Below are positions 20,601 to 26,245 of a stretch of 64,000 bases of DNA, piece after piece. Each line of letters opens with the position of its first letter. Position 1 is the first letter of the stretch. The notes under the pieces were generated by a model. That model was not told the origin of the DNA. It did no database searches and was given only the letters and a program-made list of their open reading frames with translations. Made by a program: the position numbers and the translations under genes. Source of the stretch: Roseateles depolymerans (GTDB lineage Bacteria > Pseudomonadota > Gammaproteobacteria > Burkholderiales > Burkholderiaceae_C). The stretch is from the NCBI RefSeq assembly GCF_003387155.1, contig NZ_QUMT01000005.1, positions 186,001 to 250,000 on the forward strand, read 5' to 3'.

Positions 20601-23174
20601 GCCACGGCGATCTCCAAGGCGATGCAGGCTCAAAAGGAGATCTCCGGCTTCTATGACGCCATCAAGGCGGACGACGCCAAGAAGAGCATCAGCGTCAGCA
20701 TTTCGGTGGGCAGCTCCAAGAGCACCAGCCAGCAAACCAATCAGGCGGATCAGGCCGCTGGCAGCAGCGTGCTGGCCGGCGGCGCGTTGAGCCTGGTGGC
20801 CGCGGGTGCGGATAAGGACTCCAACGTAACAGTGCGCGGCAGCTCGCTGGCGGGCCAGGACGTGACGATCAAGGCGGACAACGCCATCAACCTGGTCGCG
20901 GCGGCCAACAACAGCGAGCAGCACAGCAACAACAAGAGCACCAGCAGCTCGGTGGGGGTTGGCTTCTCCTTGGGACAGAAGCGCGAGTTCGGCGTGACCG
21001 TCAGTGGCAGCGTCTCCACCGGGAATTCCGATGGACTGAACACCAGCTTCACCACCACCGACGTCAAGGGCGGCAACAGCGTGACGCTGGAGTCCGGTGG
21101 CAACACGGCGCTCAAGGGGGCGGTGGTGACGGCGCCGCAGGTCACGGCAAAGGTGGGTGGTGACTTGAAGGTGGAAAGCCTGCAGGACACGGCCACCTTC
21201 GACAGCAAGAGCACCAGCGTCAGCGGCAGTGTGACCTTTACTGGACCTGCAGTGACAGGGGCTAATGCCTCATTTAGCAACTCCAAGGTCTCTGCCGACT
21301 ATGCGGCGGTGGGCACGCAGGCCGGCATTCGTGCGGGGGATGGCGGGTTCAACGTGGTGGTGGCGGGGAATACCGACCTCAAGGGCGGTGCGATCACGAG
21401 CAGCCAAGCTGCGATCGACGCCGGGAAGAACTCGCTGACCACCGGGACGCTGACGTCCAGCGATATCAACAACCGCAGTCAGTACAGCGCGAGTGCGGTG
21501 ACGGTGAGCGTTGGGACCAGCGGTGGCATGGCTGGGGGCTTCAAGGACAGTGGGGACGAGCGGAGCACGACGAAGAGCACGATCAGTGCCGGCGCGACCA
21601 CCATCACCAGTGGGGATGCTTCCAGTCAAGCGGCGCTGGACAAGCTGGACCGGGGCGCGACCAATGACGCGACCGCCGGCAAGCTGGCCCAGGGCTGGGA
21701 TGGGCAGAAGCTGGGGGAGCAGGCGAAGCTTAATGCGCAGATCGTGGCGGATTTTGGGGCCGAGGCGGCGAAGCAAGTTGCGGCCTTCGCGAAGGAGAAG
21801 CTGAGTGAGGCAGCAAAGCTTGAAGCCCGTTCAATCGCTTTGAAAGACACGCCAGAAGGCGACGCACTAGCAGCAGAGGCTGCAAAGCTTCGTAGTCAGT
21901 GGGATGTAGATGGATCACTCAGAATCGCAGCGCACGCTGTCGTCGGAGGCTTGACCGGGAACATTGAAGGCGCCCTCGGCGCGGCTGCCGGAACGGCACT
22001 CGCTCCAAAGCTTGGTGATGCGCTAACTGCAGCGGGCGTCGATGGCGATCTGGCGCAGAACCTGGTAGCGCTTACGAGCGCGCTCGTTGGCAGCGCTGTG
22101 GGCGGTGCCAACGGCGGGGTTGCTGCGCTTAATGAGGCAGAAAATAACTACCGCTCAACAAGCCCTTACCGAGATGTACGCAATGCGGTAACTAAAGCTT
22201 CGGTTCAGCTATACGCCGCATGCGGTGCCGATTGTTCAGAGGAGCGCTATCGCCAGATTGACATTCAACTTGCGAAAGTTGAAAGTGCTGCAACGCTCGT
22301 CCATTTGGCGGTTGCAGGGAAAGCACTAACTACCAAAGAGACTAAAGAACTCGCGCAGTTCTTAACAGAGCTTCTACCTGTATTTGGTACTGCGGAGTCT
22401 TTACGTCAGGCGATCACCGGCAAGGCGTCGCTCTCCGGCGAGGAGTCCGACCAGTTGCTCGCGACCGTTGGCGCGTTGCCTGTGTTCGGGGCTGTGTTCC
22501 GCCGCGTACCTACAACAGTCGCAGGAAAGGTTAGTGCAGCTGTAGATGACGCAAAAGCGTTTCTTTTTGCTGGCGATACGGCAAGAGCAGCCGCCAAATT
22601 GGCGGAAGCAGCAAAGCTCTCTGGATCGACAGTTGACGTGGCGACAGTGACAAAACGCCTTGACGAACTCACTGAAGCCGCTGACGTCCGCAAAATTACG
22701 GTTGTCCAACCCGGCAGTAAATATGATTGGGGGAAAGTACTAAACGGGGAGCTAGAAAAGGAATCAGCATATCTTTTGACCAACGGCCACGCTTATATAA
22801 CGGATGTTTCTGGCCGAGTGAAAGAGGTAGTGGGTGATTTGAATCTAAACAAGCTGGATCGAAATGGATATGTTCAGTGCACGGTCGGAAAGTGCGGAAA
22901 TGCAGGGGATGAAGGCGGACATTTGATCGCCACCGTTTTGGGTGGAGCAGGCGACGGAATAAATATTGTTCCTCAAGATCGTGTACTTAACAGAGGGCCG
23001 TGGAGAGACATGGAGCGGAAGTTGGTTGAGGAGCTCCAATCCGGAAAAAGCGTATCTGTAAAGATTGAGGTTTCGTATCCAGCCGATGGGATTCGACCCC
23101 AAGAATTTAAGGTCACAGCATTAATCGGGGACGGCACAACCAACATTGAACGAAACTTCACTTTCACTCAATAA
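8688..23174 (+). CDS. CdiA/FHA-like two-partner-secretion exoprotein with C-terminal Endonuclease_NS_2 toxin
   Basis: A 4828-residue contact-dependent-inhibition-type effector and adhesin. In order: ESPR (MNRLQYRIVFNKQRGQLMAV) and hydrophobic signal segment ending near LAQ (residue 85); TPS secretion domain (about 90-300) with NPAGI in place of the usual NPNGI; a beta-helical stalk with 360-residue super-repeats (about 1070-2400); a Gly-run near 2994 and an Ala/Gly-rich insert near 3190-3360; a conserved block with ETDPRFANY and KRLGDGFYEQ; haemagglutinin repeats (about 3550-4350); pretoxin with AAHAVVGGLTGN, the VENN-like NEAENNY (near 4482), a PT-TG-like segment from 4560, and a nuclease from about 4675. 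Catalytic His4745 sits in DEGGHLIA, followed by INIVPQ and NRGPW. Codon use drops in GC after about 21.8 kb, indicating exchange of the toxin module. Secretion needs a TpsB partner, absent here. Confidence 0.93.
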   Translation: MNRLQYRIVFNKQRGQLMAVAETALSHVKGGSNGESTGPTAPALTSAETVPATSRGPPTLLALAAALAMGAAVTLTPDVLAQVVADPNAPKNQQPTVVTTANGTTQVNIQTPSAAGVSRNTYSQFDVNAKGVILNNARTDASTQLGGYVQANPWLAKGSARVILNEVNSSAPSQLKGFVEVAGQRAEVIIANPAGIQVDGGGFINASAAVLTTGTPRFNTDGSIAGYGVQGGLIRIDGQGLDASQTDYTALLARAVEINAGLWAKDARIQTGTQVMSVDSNGVTAGETLAPTGERPRYALDSTALGGIYAQRITLVGTEAGLGVRQDGQVVGGQLTLRADGWLENTGTVYAQQADANGAPALTVQSNSGVRNAGWIASRGTAQVEAPQLKGDTGSVTAAGMASDGTLVAGAGSLSLSAQQSVSQSGQLLAAERLTVQAPSVELGGAQAQAGTLTLSGGSVAAREALLVATGAVEATASTALDLTRSQVQAASIAATAPTLTADGAQWSASGTLSLQSAGTLSTRAASLAGGKLSVTARDIDLRQAEWLQIGTEALSVRAGGTITADGGRIASNGASLTLAADAFSALGASVEHYGSGALGLEGRSLDFSGATLWSNGALWARGAQVTLSGADVQARALSLQADTLLSLQRATVRTPGVADLQGQRLDTRDARLVADSGVTAQVGSEWLHDRGELLSAAGGIRLTGQADIRQQAGTIAARDDVSLQARSLTQDQGAALSGQTVSLSLQGDFRQDATASLSAAGSANMQAQTVSAQGQLRAGGSLEVSARDAASLGGSVYGGQVSVSAGTDLGVNGLLAAQGAVTATAAQQLKAGTTATIAAGLGTDGRIDGQSALQMSAGTDLTVRGQLLAGATRLSGATVDLAGAQVQTSQTLAVSTPGTFTTEGARLSAGAMTLQAQDWHHAGGQLALSGSGDWSVALTGQLDNRQGIIQSNAAALSLSARALDNSGGKIVGGGQSLTLQAATLDNQGGTVASAGDLTVHADQLRNRDGELSGRQIALTSGLLDNTGSGLIRASGAATVDADTLTHTGLIAAGQSLTVRTGDLTSSGTLAAGLGTDNTVGTTGDLTLRSSRTLTHTGTALAGGLARIDGAQVQLQGSQTQASDVSVTARSGDLRLEGATMVATNALDLTAASQLVSNQARLSGGSVTVSAGDWRHVGGELSQTDTAGRLTATVSGSLDNSSGRIAGNGAVMSLSAQQFSNVAGQVIQAGGTSGELRIQAETLSGAGGTLAGAGGVTLQVTGLADLSGTQALTQGDRISITAGRLSTRDATLNAQRSVHLAVSGEIDNTGGLQQSGGAWVASAGSLINRDGQIGGTDVALTGGSVDNGGEGLVLAKQRLSMDVAQLTNAGTLQSGGDVDLRASGRLDNSGLIRASGNALVRADTLTHTGTLAAQQSVHVDAGSVDSSGAIAAGLKDNNTVGATGDLTVTTTGLLRQSGTTLAGGAMTLSGGTLALQGGKFQAQQVALNASTGDLRLDGAALAGGEQLRLTSAGLLDTSSATLSAGSISVTAADWRNTAGDLAQTSANGQLTVAVTGTLDNQRGAIAGNAADVTVAAQVLDNRAGAIVHAGDANGTLAITVARLDGAGGQILGKGALTLQADEAVTLDGALTQARRIDLSAGSLSHRGGQLVSETTLHLTASGAVDNTQGLLQSAQDLQVDAGALDNSGGQISGRGVTLSVTDALTNGAQGLVTASQALTIGAGRITNAGALQSQAEMAVTAQRTFSNTGTTYARGPLTVSVGDALSNAGLMASQGALSLTAGQLSSSGSLAAGLNADNTLGTQGDLSVRISGTLQQSGLTMAAGAMSLNGATVQLQDAKLQAQSVDLNATAGKLQLTHAQVASSGGLTLTSTGALDSSQASVSGDQITIRAQSWSNVDGTVTQTGTAGAFSATLQGPLDNTRGEIAAAGRTLSISSGAMTNTQGRVVHAGADGMRIDASSLSGVGGQILGAQAVTLNVTGAADLSQAKTQGSQITLDAGSLRHQGGQLLSTGDAHLNVSGALDNTGGALVAAGTLHAQSGSLDNTGGQIGARTVELAAGVLNNASSGLIAAQGQLTVDAQQMTNAGALQAGTDARLTVTGGLSNSGSVYAQGNAVLAVGQALDHTGAIGAQGSLTVDAGSLSGTGSLAAGLRPDNTLAAQGDLTVRTRDQLQAGGPIIAAGALTLSGRDLALQDSRVQAGSATLNATAGDLRLDRVVLASAGGLMLSTAGLLATDGAALSASSIGLTAANWRNVGGTLTQLGSTGSLTATVSGQIVNTDGRIQSSGALLQLQAQSVDNTRGVLMQAGSGPLTVSTGSFSGASGQVLSNGTLALNATGAVLLTNAQTQGAGVSLTANSLDHRGGNLVSTGAAQVTVDGAFNNSGATLASAGPLELRAASVVNGGNGVVQSDSTLQMTVGGTLDNQGGRLRSGGAMTLNAGTVDNRGGWAATDGALTVTSGGALLNAGGNLLAQRDLSLTAASIGNQGGVISSLQGPLTARSQGALDNTQGVIQAAQTVDLQSTSLTNRLGEVSGAAVRIDTRGQTLDNSGGRLMASQSLTVDSGTLENRGGLLQSGGDLSIETHGAALNNTRDAAIGTPTGVVAGGTLTVNAGALVNETGLHADGSAQISVSQLTNRAELSAAALGLTVGGTLDNQGGRLIGGQSLTASAQQVLNQHGLIYGGNTLSLSAAGRIDNTGNAGSSQGIQGGHVSLQAQQLDNLGGQVLASGNLALTISQSLNNSGGALGASGVQTIGDGTQASALSLNNAGGRIWSGDAMGLNLRELAGGVGGQIRSAAGLSVKLAGDFSYGAGSQFQSAGDMTLNVAGNFSNQGVLRSGGALSIAASNIDNAASGELSGTLTILSAAGQLTNRGLIDGDGVMLTADRLVNIGTGRIYGGDIVIDGGQLVNGAEGGASAVIAGRRSIDAAMTRDLSNTGGALIFADGVLTMSGASLLNENSIIEASSGLGLNMTGALVNRTVLSGITTGNVGTSGGGTGGGGGGGGGGPGGGIDQPINQQQRMMAMRTIEMDQPVPDGTGGGTAGDTTTFLTPQAFIRSGGAMSLKGASLLNSGANIEARGDLLLQASTIDNVNPYLAWTTNSTGPSATVTQSLAANIIVGGQLTVVGASSITNDMSRVVGYTGVAISGGQVNNVAHLVDVVDSQGVTRKVALTLPSQAQSFIPGPQDVEDRQQAGGVSAGSGASQQAAAGGGRATAGGGRGLGGFFSRALAMVNGGQAAQANGKPMAVVRSGGVLVAQAVDAGAASGGAGGAQVEVRNASNMMVRAIGDVQSGSADGQVQGETRTGRLSVAQALRAAAAAQADGSSAAAGKAVTQAGKVLASSASASQKPGAAQGVTLRGSGATFNGKPLALSVRVNLTPPSNSLFKTHKEPTSKYLIETDPRFANYREWLSSDYLLQALALDPTVTQKRLGDGFYEQRLVREQIGQLTGSGYLSGYADDEAQYRALLNNGATFAKEHQLVPGVALTAEQMSQLTSDLVWLVEQTVTLADGSTQRVLVPQVYLVPREGDLTPSGSLIAGGRVEMALSGDFNNGGSVRGGDVSISAQNVSNTGEMRGTTLALSAREDLRNIGGSLAATGDMSLAAGRDIVMETTTASGGMKVGNVTTKATVLDQVASLSAGGVMVMQAGRDVSLEAVKITQGGADGAGANGGVLISAGRDLTLSTVQTSSSRDEIKNANNYKKESVSQDNGTSIAAQGAISLKAGQDLVATAAEIKSTSGAVSLSAGRDVELLAGEANQVIEQMTQKKKSGFLKKKVTTTYSKTDETVAVATTVSGNTVSVQANQDLLISGSNVVSDAGTTLLAGRDVTIDSVTNTLTSQNFSKTVKSGLMSGGGLGFTIGKQSLEQTNKKTELTSAGSTVASVQGDVTVVAGGAYKQVGSTVSAPAGDVSVLAKSIDIEEARNKSVQNSETKFKQSGLTVSISAPGVAAAMGAVSAAEHATQTEDDRMKALAAATAISKAMQAQKEISGFYDAIKADDAKKSISVSISVGSSKSTSQQTNQADQAAGSSVLAGGALSLVAAGADKDSNVTVRGSSLAGQDVTIKADNAINLVAAANNSEQHSNNKSTSSSVGVGFSLGQKREFGVTVSGSVSTGNSDGLNTSFTTTDVKGGNSVTLESGGNTALKGAVVTAPQVTAKVGGDLKVESLQDTATFDSKSTSVSGSVTFTGPAVTGANASFSNSKVSADYAAVGTQAGIRAGDGGFNVVVAGNTDLKGGAITSSQAAIDAGKNSLTTGTLTSSDINNRSQYSASAVTVSVGTSGGMAGGFKDSGDERSTTKSTISAGATTITSGDASSQAALDKLDRGATNDATAGKLAQGWDGQKLGEQAKLNAQIVADFGAEAAKQVAAFAKEKLSEAAKLEARSIALKDTPEGDALAAEAAKLRSQWDVDGSLRIAAHAVVGGLTGNIEGALGAAAGTALAPKLGDALTAAGVDGDLAQNLVALTSALVGSAVGGANGGVAALNEAENNYRSTSPYRDVRNAVTKASVQLYAACGADCSEERYRQIDIQLAKVESAATLVHLAVAGKALTTKETKELAQFLTELLPVFGTAESLRQAITGKASLSGEESDQLLATVGALPVFGAVFRRVPTTVAGKVSAAVDDAKAFLFAGDTARAAAKLAEAAKLSGSTVDVATVTKRLDELTEAADVRKITVVQPGSKYDWGKVLNGELEKESAYLLTNGHAYITDVSGRVKEVVGDLNLNKLDRNGYVQCTVGKCGNAGDEGGHLIATVLGGAGDGINIVPQDRVLNRGPWRDMERKLVEELQSGKSVSVKIEVSYPADGIRPQEFKVTALIGDGTTNIERNFTFTQ
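11202..15900 (+). repeat. In-gene super-repeat of 1080 bp (360 codons) in the CdiA-like stalk
   Basis: The landmark codons for (I/L)AAGL followed by DNT recur at 11898, 12978, 14058 and 15129. The spacings are 1080, 1080 and 1071 bp, exactly 360, 360 and 357 codons. A related but shorter-spaced landmark occurs at 11202. Between landmarks the same sub-elements recur in the same order (LQ-type strand, DLRLD, W-containing strand, LDN, GGQI, L-HRGGQL). This indicates tandem duplication of a long stalk module with later divergence. Confidence 0.85.
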
Positions 23175-23181
23175 AAAATTT

Positions 23182-24003
23182 ATGCGCGATATTACGCAAG
23201 AATGTTCCATCATTGGTGAAGAGCTAGTTGCCTTCATCGCAAACAGGCCATTCGACATTGCATATGTTGAATATATAGTATCGAATCAATTGACGCAGAC
23301 CGCGCGTTGGTTCAAAAAGGATTCTGTGACGACAGGGACTGGGCCGACCATTCCCAGAGAACTGGAGAGGTCGGCTTGCAAAGCAGCTCGAACAATCCTT
23401 GAAGCTCTTAATGAAAATTCAAGCCATAAAGCTTGGGGTTTCAATTTTGTTTTAGATCCTAACGGCAGTTTTCGATTGGAATACATCTATGACAAACCGT
23501 CCTGGATAGATTCTGATGACGACGATGAAATATCCGAAGATGCTCTGATAGGCCCGAAGTCAGACGAAGAACGCGCCGCGATGGCTTGGTTGCAATCAAC
23601 CACAAATAATCAGACCGCCGCCTGGAATCTCGGTAAAGAGAAAAGTTGGAACATAAACACAGAGAGCGGGAATATTCACTGGACCTTTCCGGATGGCAGC
23701 ATGCGTAGCGCTTCGGTGCAGTTGATTGGGACGCTTCAAAAGGAGAATTCGGAGTTTAGATGGGCTTGGTCGAATCCGTCCGTCCCAGAAGCACTGCGGC
23801 AGGCAGCCAACACCTTACGGCAATGGGGAAAAACGCGTGGATTGCCCGAATTCCTAGAAACGAAAACAACGGTCGATGAACTGCGAGCCTGGAGCTGGAC
23901 CGCGTTGGCCGCGCAATTATCGAATGCAGACGGCGGATATCGTGTCGACACCGGAAACGGCACTTGGCTCTACCTTGTTTTCAGCAATGTCAGGCCAATA
24001 TAG
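23182..24003 (+). CDS. Putative CdiI immunity protein: YezG-like domain fused to DUF6882-like domain
   Basis: Lies 7 bp after the cdiA-like stop, the position of a cognate immunity gene. The first half (about 5-108) resembles the YezG/DUF600 family, with a long helix then WGFNFVLDPNGSFRLEYIYD; YezG of Bacillus is known as antitoxin to YeeF, which bears the same NS_2-type nuclease, so the pairing makes sense. The second half (about 128-270) resembles DUF6882: WLQST-type start, WAWSNPSVPEALR, LRAWSW and YRVDTGNGTWLYL. I chose ATG 23182 (273 residues); a TTG at 23146 overlapping cdiA is the alternative. No clear SD is seen, so translational coupling is likely. Family assignments are from recalled patterns. 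Confidence 0.75.
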   Translation: MRDITQECSIIGEELVAFIANRPFDIAYVEYIVSNQLTQTARWFKKDSVTTGTGPTIPRELERSACKAARTILEALNENSSHKAWGFNFVLDPNGSFRLEYIYDKPSWIDSDDDDEISEDALIGPKSDEERAAMAWLQSTTNNQTAAWNLGKEKSWNINTESGNIHWTFPDGSMRSASVQLIGTLQKENSEFRWAWSNPSVPEALRQAANTLRQWGKTRGLPEFLETKTTVDELRAWSWTALAAQLSNADGGYRVDTGNGTWLYLVFSNVRPI

Positions 24004-24260
24004 ACAATAGGCCGGCTCAAGGTTGAGGTGCCTGGGAGTTCTGGAGGGCTCGTTCGCTGGCTGCTGTGGTCCACAGTCCGCCTGAGCCGCAAACTCCCCC
24101 CCGAGTAGGCAACTGCAATCAAGGAGAGGGGCGCGAGGTCATCGACGCATTCATCGATGTCGTCGAGCGCAATGGGCGTCTGGCCTTCTGAAGTACCTCG
24201 CTCGGCTACGCCTAGATGGCTGACCATGGAACCACTAGCAAGTCTGGCGGTGTTCTCACC
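24004..24260. other. Stretch with no recognised gene after the immunity gene
   Basis: Nothing convincing is seen on either strand. A minus-strand frame exists across 23970-24476 but its composition is that of a shadow. The DNA is GC-rich compared with the immunity gene before it, consistent with IS-derived sequence leading to the IS21 end at 24261. Confidence 0.4.
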
Positions 24261-24380
24261 GACCGCCACATAGGAGCCAATTTGTGATCGGCATGTAGGA
24301 GTCAGGCGCGGACCACCATATGGGAGCCACTGCGTGATTGGCGTATTGGAGCCAGTGCCGGATCGGCACATAGGAGCCAG
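24261..24380. repeat. Five 20-bp repeats at exact 25-bp spacing (IS21-type terminal repeats)
   Basis: Imperfect copies of GATCGGCACATAGGAGCCAG start at 24261, 24286, 24311, 24336 and 24361, each separated by 5 bp of unrelated sequence. The array directly precedes an istA start, as multiple terminal repeats do at the ends of IS21-family elements, where they bind the IstA transposase. Confidence 0.8.
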
Positions 24381-24453
24381 CAGGCGCGGTGACGGGCGTC
24401 TCGAATTGAGCGAGACCATCTCTACCCTTGGGCTTTTGCCCGAGGGAGCAGGG

Positions 24454-24701
24454 ATGGCGCGCAGGAGATTCGACATGCATCACTATCTACAGTCGTTGCT
24501 GCGCATGCGGCAGGGCGACTCCGACCGCGACATCGCCGCGGCCCGGGTCATGGACCGGCCCAAGGCTGCACAGTGGCGGCATATTGCGAGGTCGCAGGGC
24601 TGGGGCTCGATCCGCAGATCCCCCTGCCGGACGGCGAGGCCATTGCGGCGGTGTTACAGGGCCCGTGCCGTGCCACCCAGGCGCAAACCCGCTCCCGGTG
24701 A
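24454..24701 (+). pseudogene. IS21-family istA transposase remnant (frameshifted, truncated)
   Basis: The ATG at 24454 opens MARRRFDMHHYLQSLLRMRQ, the recognisable IstA N-terminus, and continues with GDSDRDIAAARVM. Near 24590 the similarity passes into another frame (LDPQIPLPDGEAIAAVL), which ends at TGA 24699-24701. Only about 80 of the usual 500 or so codons remain, and istB is absent. This is a dead relic marking past insertion in the immunity island. Confidence 0.8.
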
Positions 24702-24767
24702 GTTTCGGAGCAAGGCGTCTCTGGCACTGCCATTCACGCGGCCTTACGGCGCGGTACTCCCCCAGAG
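24702..24767. other. Junction between IS relics, nothing recognised
   Basis: A short mosaic stretch between the istA remnant and the IS3-type fragment; no repeat or gene was recognised in it. Confidence 0.3.
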
Positions 24768-24893
24768 CGCGGCTTCGATGATGTCGACGCAGCGCGCAAC
24801 TGGGCGGCGGAGTTCACGCGTTGGTACAGCGTTGAATACCGGCATAGCGGCATCAGCTACGTGAGCCCGGCCCAGCGACATGCAGGCCATTGA
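24768..24893 (+). pseudogene. IS3-family transposase OrfB, C-terminal remnant
   Basis: One frame reads RGFDDVDAARNWAAEFTRWY and then RHSGISYVSPAQRHAGH before TGA at 24891. The WY...RHSGI...TPAQRH pattern is the usual end of the DDE transposase of IS3-type elements (here S replaces T). Only the last 41 codons are left and no upstream catalytic core is present. Confidence 0.8.
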
Positions 24894-24986
24894 TCCGCTT
24901 CGATTCTTCGAGCCACACGAATCGCTAGTCCCCGCTGGTCTTGACCCGCTGGCTCTCGTCGAGTCGAAATCAAACTTAAATGGCAT

Positions 24987-25304
24987 ATGGATAAGAAATT
25001 CTTCAATCACATACGAGAAAATATTGAGGGCATGGAGCTGGACGCGCTATGGGATTACGCTATTGAGGCAAGCCCAGACTACAGCGACCAATGCGAATTC
25101 TTTTTCGAGGTTTTAGAAGAGTTAATTCAAACCGGCGCCATTGAACTGGTCAATATGTACACCAAGCAGCCGTTGAATGGCCCGATTGAAGAACGCTTGA
25201 ACACTTTTCGATCGTCATTTCCGACTGACCCAGTGGAAATGAATGGTGGACTTTGGTTTTTCAGCAGCAGTTGCCCGGCAGGGCCTTTATGGACACAAAA
25301 ATAA
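24987..25304 (+). CDS. DUF596-type orphan immunity protein
   Basis: A 105-residue soluble protein. The pattern MELDALWDYAIEASPDYSDQ, then FFEVLEELIQTGAIEL, an IEERLNTFRSSFP segment, and the terminal LWFFSSSCPAGPLW matches what I recall of DUF596, a family found next to CDI/Maf-type toxins as immunity proteins. No toxin gene adjoins it, so it is an orphan. It is lower in GC than the genome, as are the genes that follow. The ATG at 24987 lacks an obvious SD. It lies between IS relics and cdiA/DUF6882 relics. Confidence 0.7.
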   Translation: MDKKFFNHIRENIEGMELDALWDYAIEASPDYSDQCEFFFEVLEELIQTGAIELVNMYTKQPLNGPIEERLNTFRSSFPTDPVEMNGGLWFFSSSCPAGPLWTQK

Positions 25305-25444
25305 CCGAGCAAGTCATCAGGCGAAATTCAAACTATCAGCACAATCTATAAATTATTGAATTTGAATTTCAGCGTTTTTGTCTACACATCAGCCATGGGA
25401 TGGTAATCGAAATCACAATTGGCGAATTAGTTTGTCGGCAAGAC

Positions 25445-25520
25445 GTAACCAACAACGGGAGATGCGCGGGACGGAGCTAGCGCTGAACGCGCAGGAAGAT
25501 ATGCGCACCATCAGCGATCC
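25445..25520 (+). pseudogene. Degenerate fragment of a cdiA-like gene
   Basis: This stretch aligns with 19385-19460 of the large exoprotein gene: both contain ACCAAC/TCCAAC, GGGAGATGCGCGG, CTGGCGCTGA/CTAGCGCTGA and GAGGATCTGCGC/GAAGATATGCGC in the same order, with substitutions and a single-base deletion that breaks the frame. It encodes a haemagglutinin-repeat piece and shows that a second cdiA-like sequence once lay or recombined here. Confidence 0.7.
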
Positions 25521-25555
25521 CATGACGGCGACTGACGATAGAGGCTTGACTGCCG

Positions 25556-25627
25556 GCGGACGGCGGTTATCGTGTCGATACCGGGAACGGAACTTGGCTA
25601 TACCTTGTCTTTAGCAATGTCAAGTAG
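25556..25627 (+). pseudogene. C-terminal remnant of a DUF6882-type immunity gene
   Basis: The frame reads DGGYRVDTGNGTWLYLVFSN then V-K and a TAG stop at 25625. It is nearly identical to the last 22 or so residues of the immunity protein ending at 24003, with mainly synonymous differences, and has no upstream coding sequence. It is a relic of a paralogous immunity gene. The remaining parts of 25305-25753 contain no recognised gene. Confidence 0.85.
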
Positions 25628-25753
25628 AAACTGAGAATTGCCATCCTGGATCAGTACAACATCGAAGCGGCCCCTATTGCTCTGCAAGCACTCCGACATA
25701 TTCCAGGTTCAATTAAATTTGACGCACTCTGTAGCGATTCGAATGGGGAAAAA

Positions 25754-26245
25754 ATGTCTGCGAAAGAATTGATCGTTTTCATTCCTGAATTTTCGTTAGA
25801 CAAAAGTGCGCTAACCGTTTTAGCAGAAGATCTTTCCCTAAACGTCGATGTAATTCCGACTTCCCGCGGCTTTAGCTTTGACTTTTCTGCCCAAAAGGGA
25901 GCGGGCAAAAGCCGCTTGGCTATCGAACACAAGGCTGACGATTGCCTTCTAATCCGCGAAATAATGGATTGGACTCGCCCAAGCGCCTCATATAAAAGCA
26001 TGCTTACAGCATGCAAATCTACCCTAACGGTCTACTACAGAGACCCAAGTATTGCCAAGGATGCGCTGAGAAAACTAGGAACGATTCTCCAGGACAGAAG
26101 CTCAAACTGCATTGTAGATAATGGATTTGGGTGCCTTCTTAAACTTGACGTTATGCTTAGCTGCATTGATGAAGAGCCGCAATGGTCTTGGGAAAAGGAA
26201 CAATTTCCAGAGCTAGAAGGCGTGGCTGACTCAGAATGGAAATAA
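25754..26245 (+). CDS. Hypothetical protein in immunity island (163 residues), possible immunity gene
   Basis: Not recognised. Soluble, mixed alpha/beta, low GC; the C-terminus WSWEKEQFPELEGVADSEW is acidic and Trp-rich, a feature shared by many small immunity proteins. The open frame continues upstream without ATG/GTG to a TAG at 25625, reading NIEAAPIALQALRHIPGSIK just ahead of the ATG, so the true start may be further upstream or the N-terminus may have been lost. A GGGGAAAAA sits before the ATG at 25754. After the TAA the same frame stays open for 63 more codons (26246-26437). Function inferred from position only. Confidence 0.5.
   Translation: MSAKELIVFIPEFSLDKSALTVLAEDLSLNVDVIPTSRGFSFDFSAQKGAGKSRLAIEHKADDCLLIREIMDWTRPSASYKSMLTACKSTLTVYYRDPSIAKDALRKLGTILQDRSSNCIVDNGFGCLLKLDVMLSCIDEEPQWSWEKEQFPELEGVADSEWK

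Noticed and set aside
15339-20924. An 1861-codon open frame on the minus strand
   Set aside because: It lies wholly inside the cdiA-like gene in an antisense frame. High GC and repetitive codons leave the opposite frame open; its His/Arg/Gln-rich, low-complexity translation has no family features.
24261-24380. CRISPR-like regular repeats
   Set aside because: Repeat units are 20 bp with only 5-bp spacers and diverge from each other, there are no cas genes, and an istA start follows; this fits an IS21 end.
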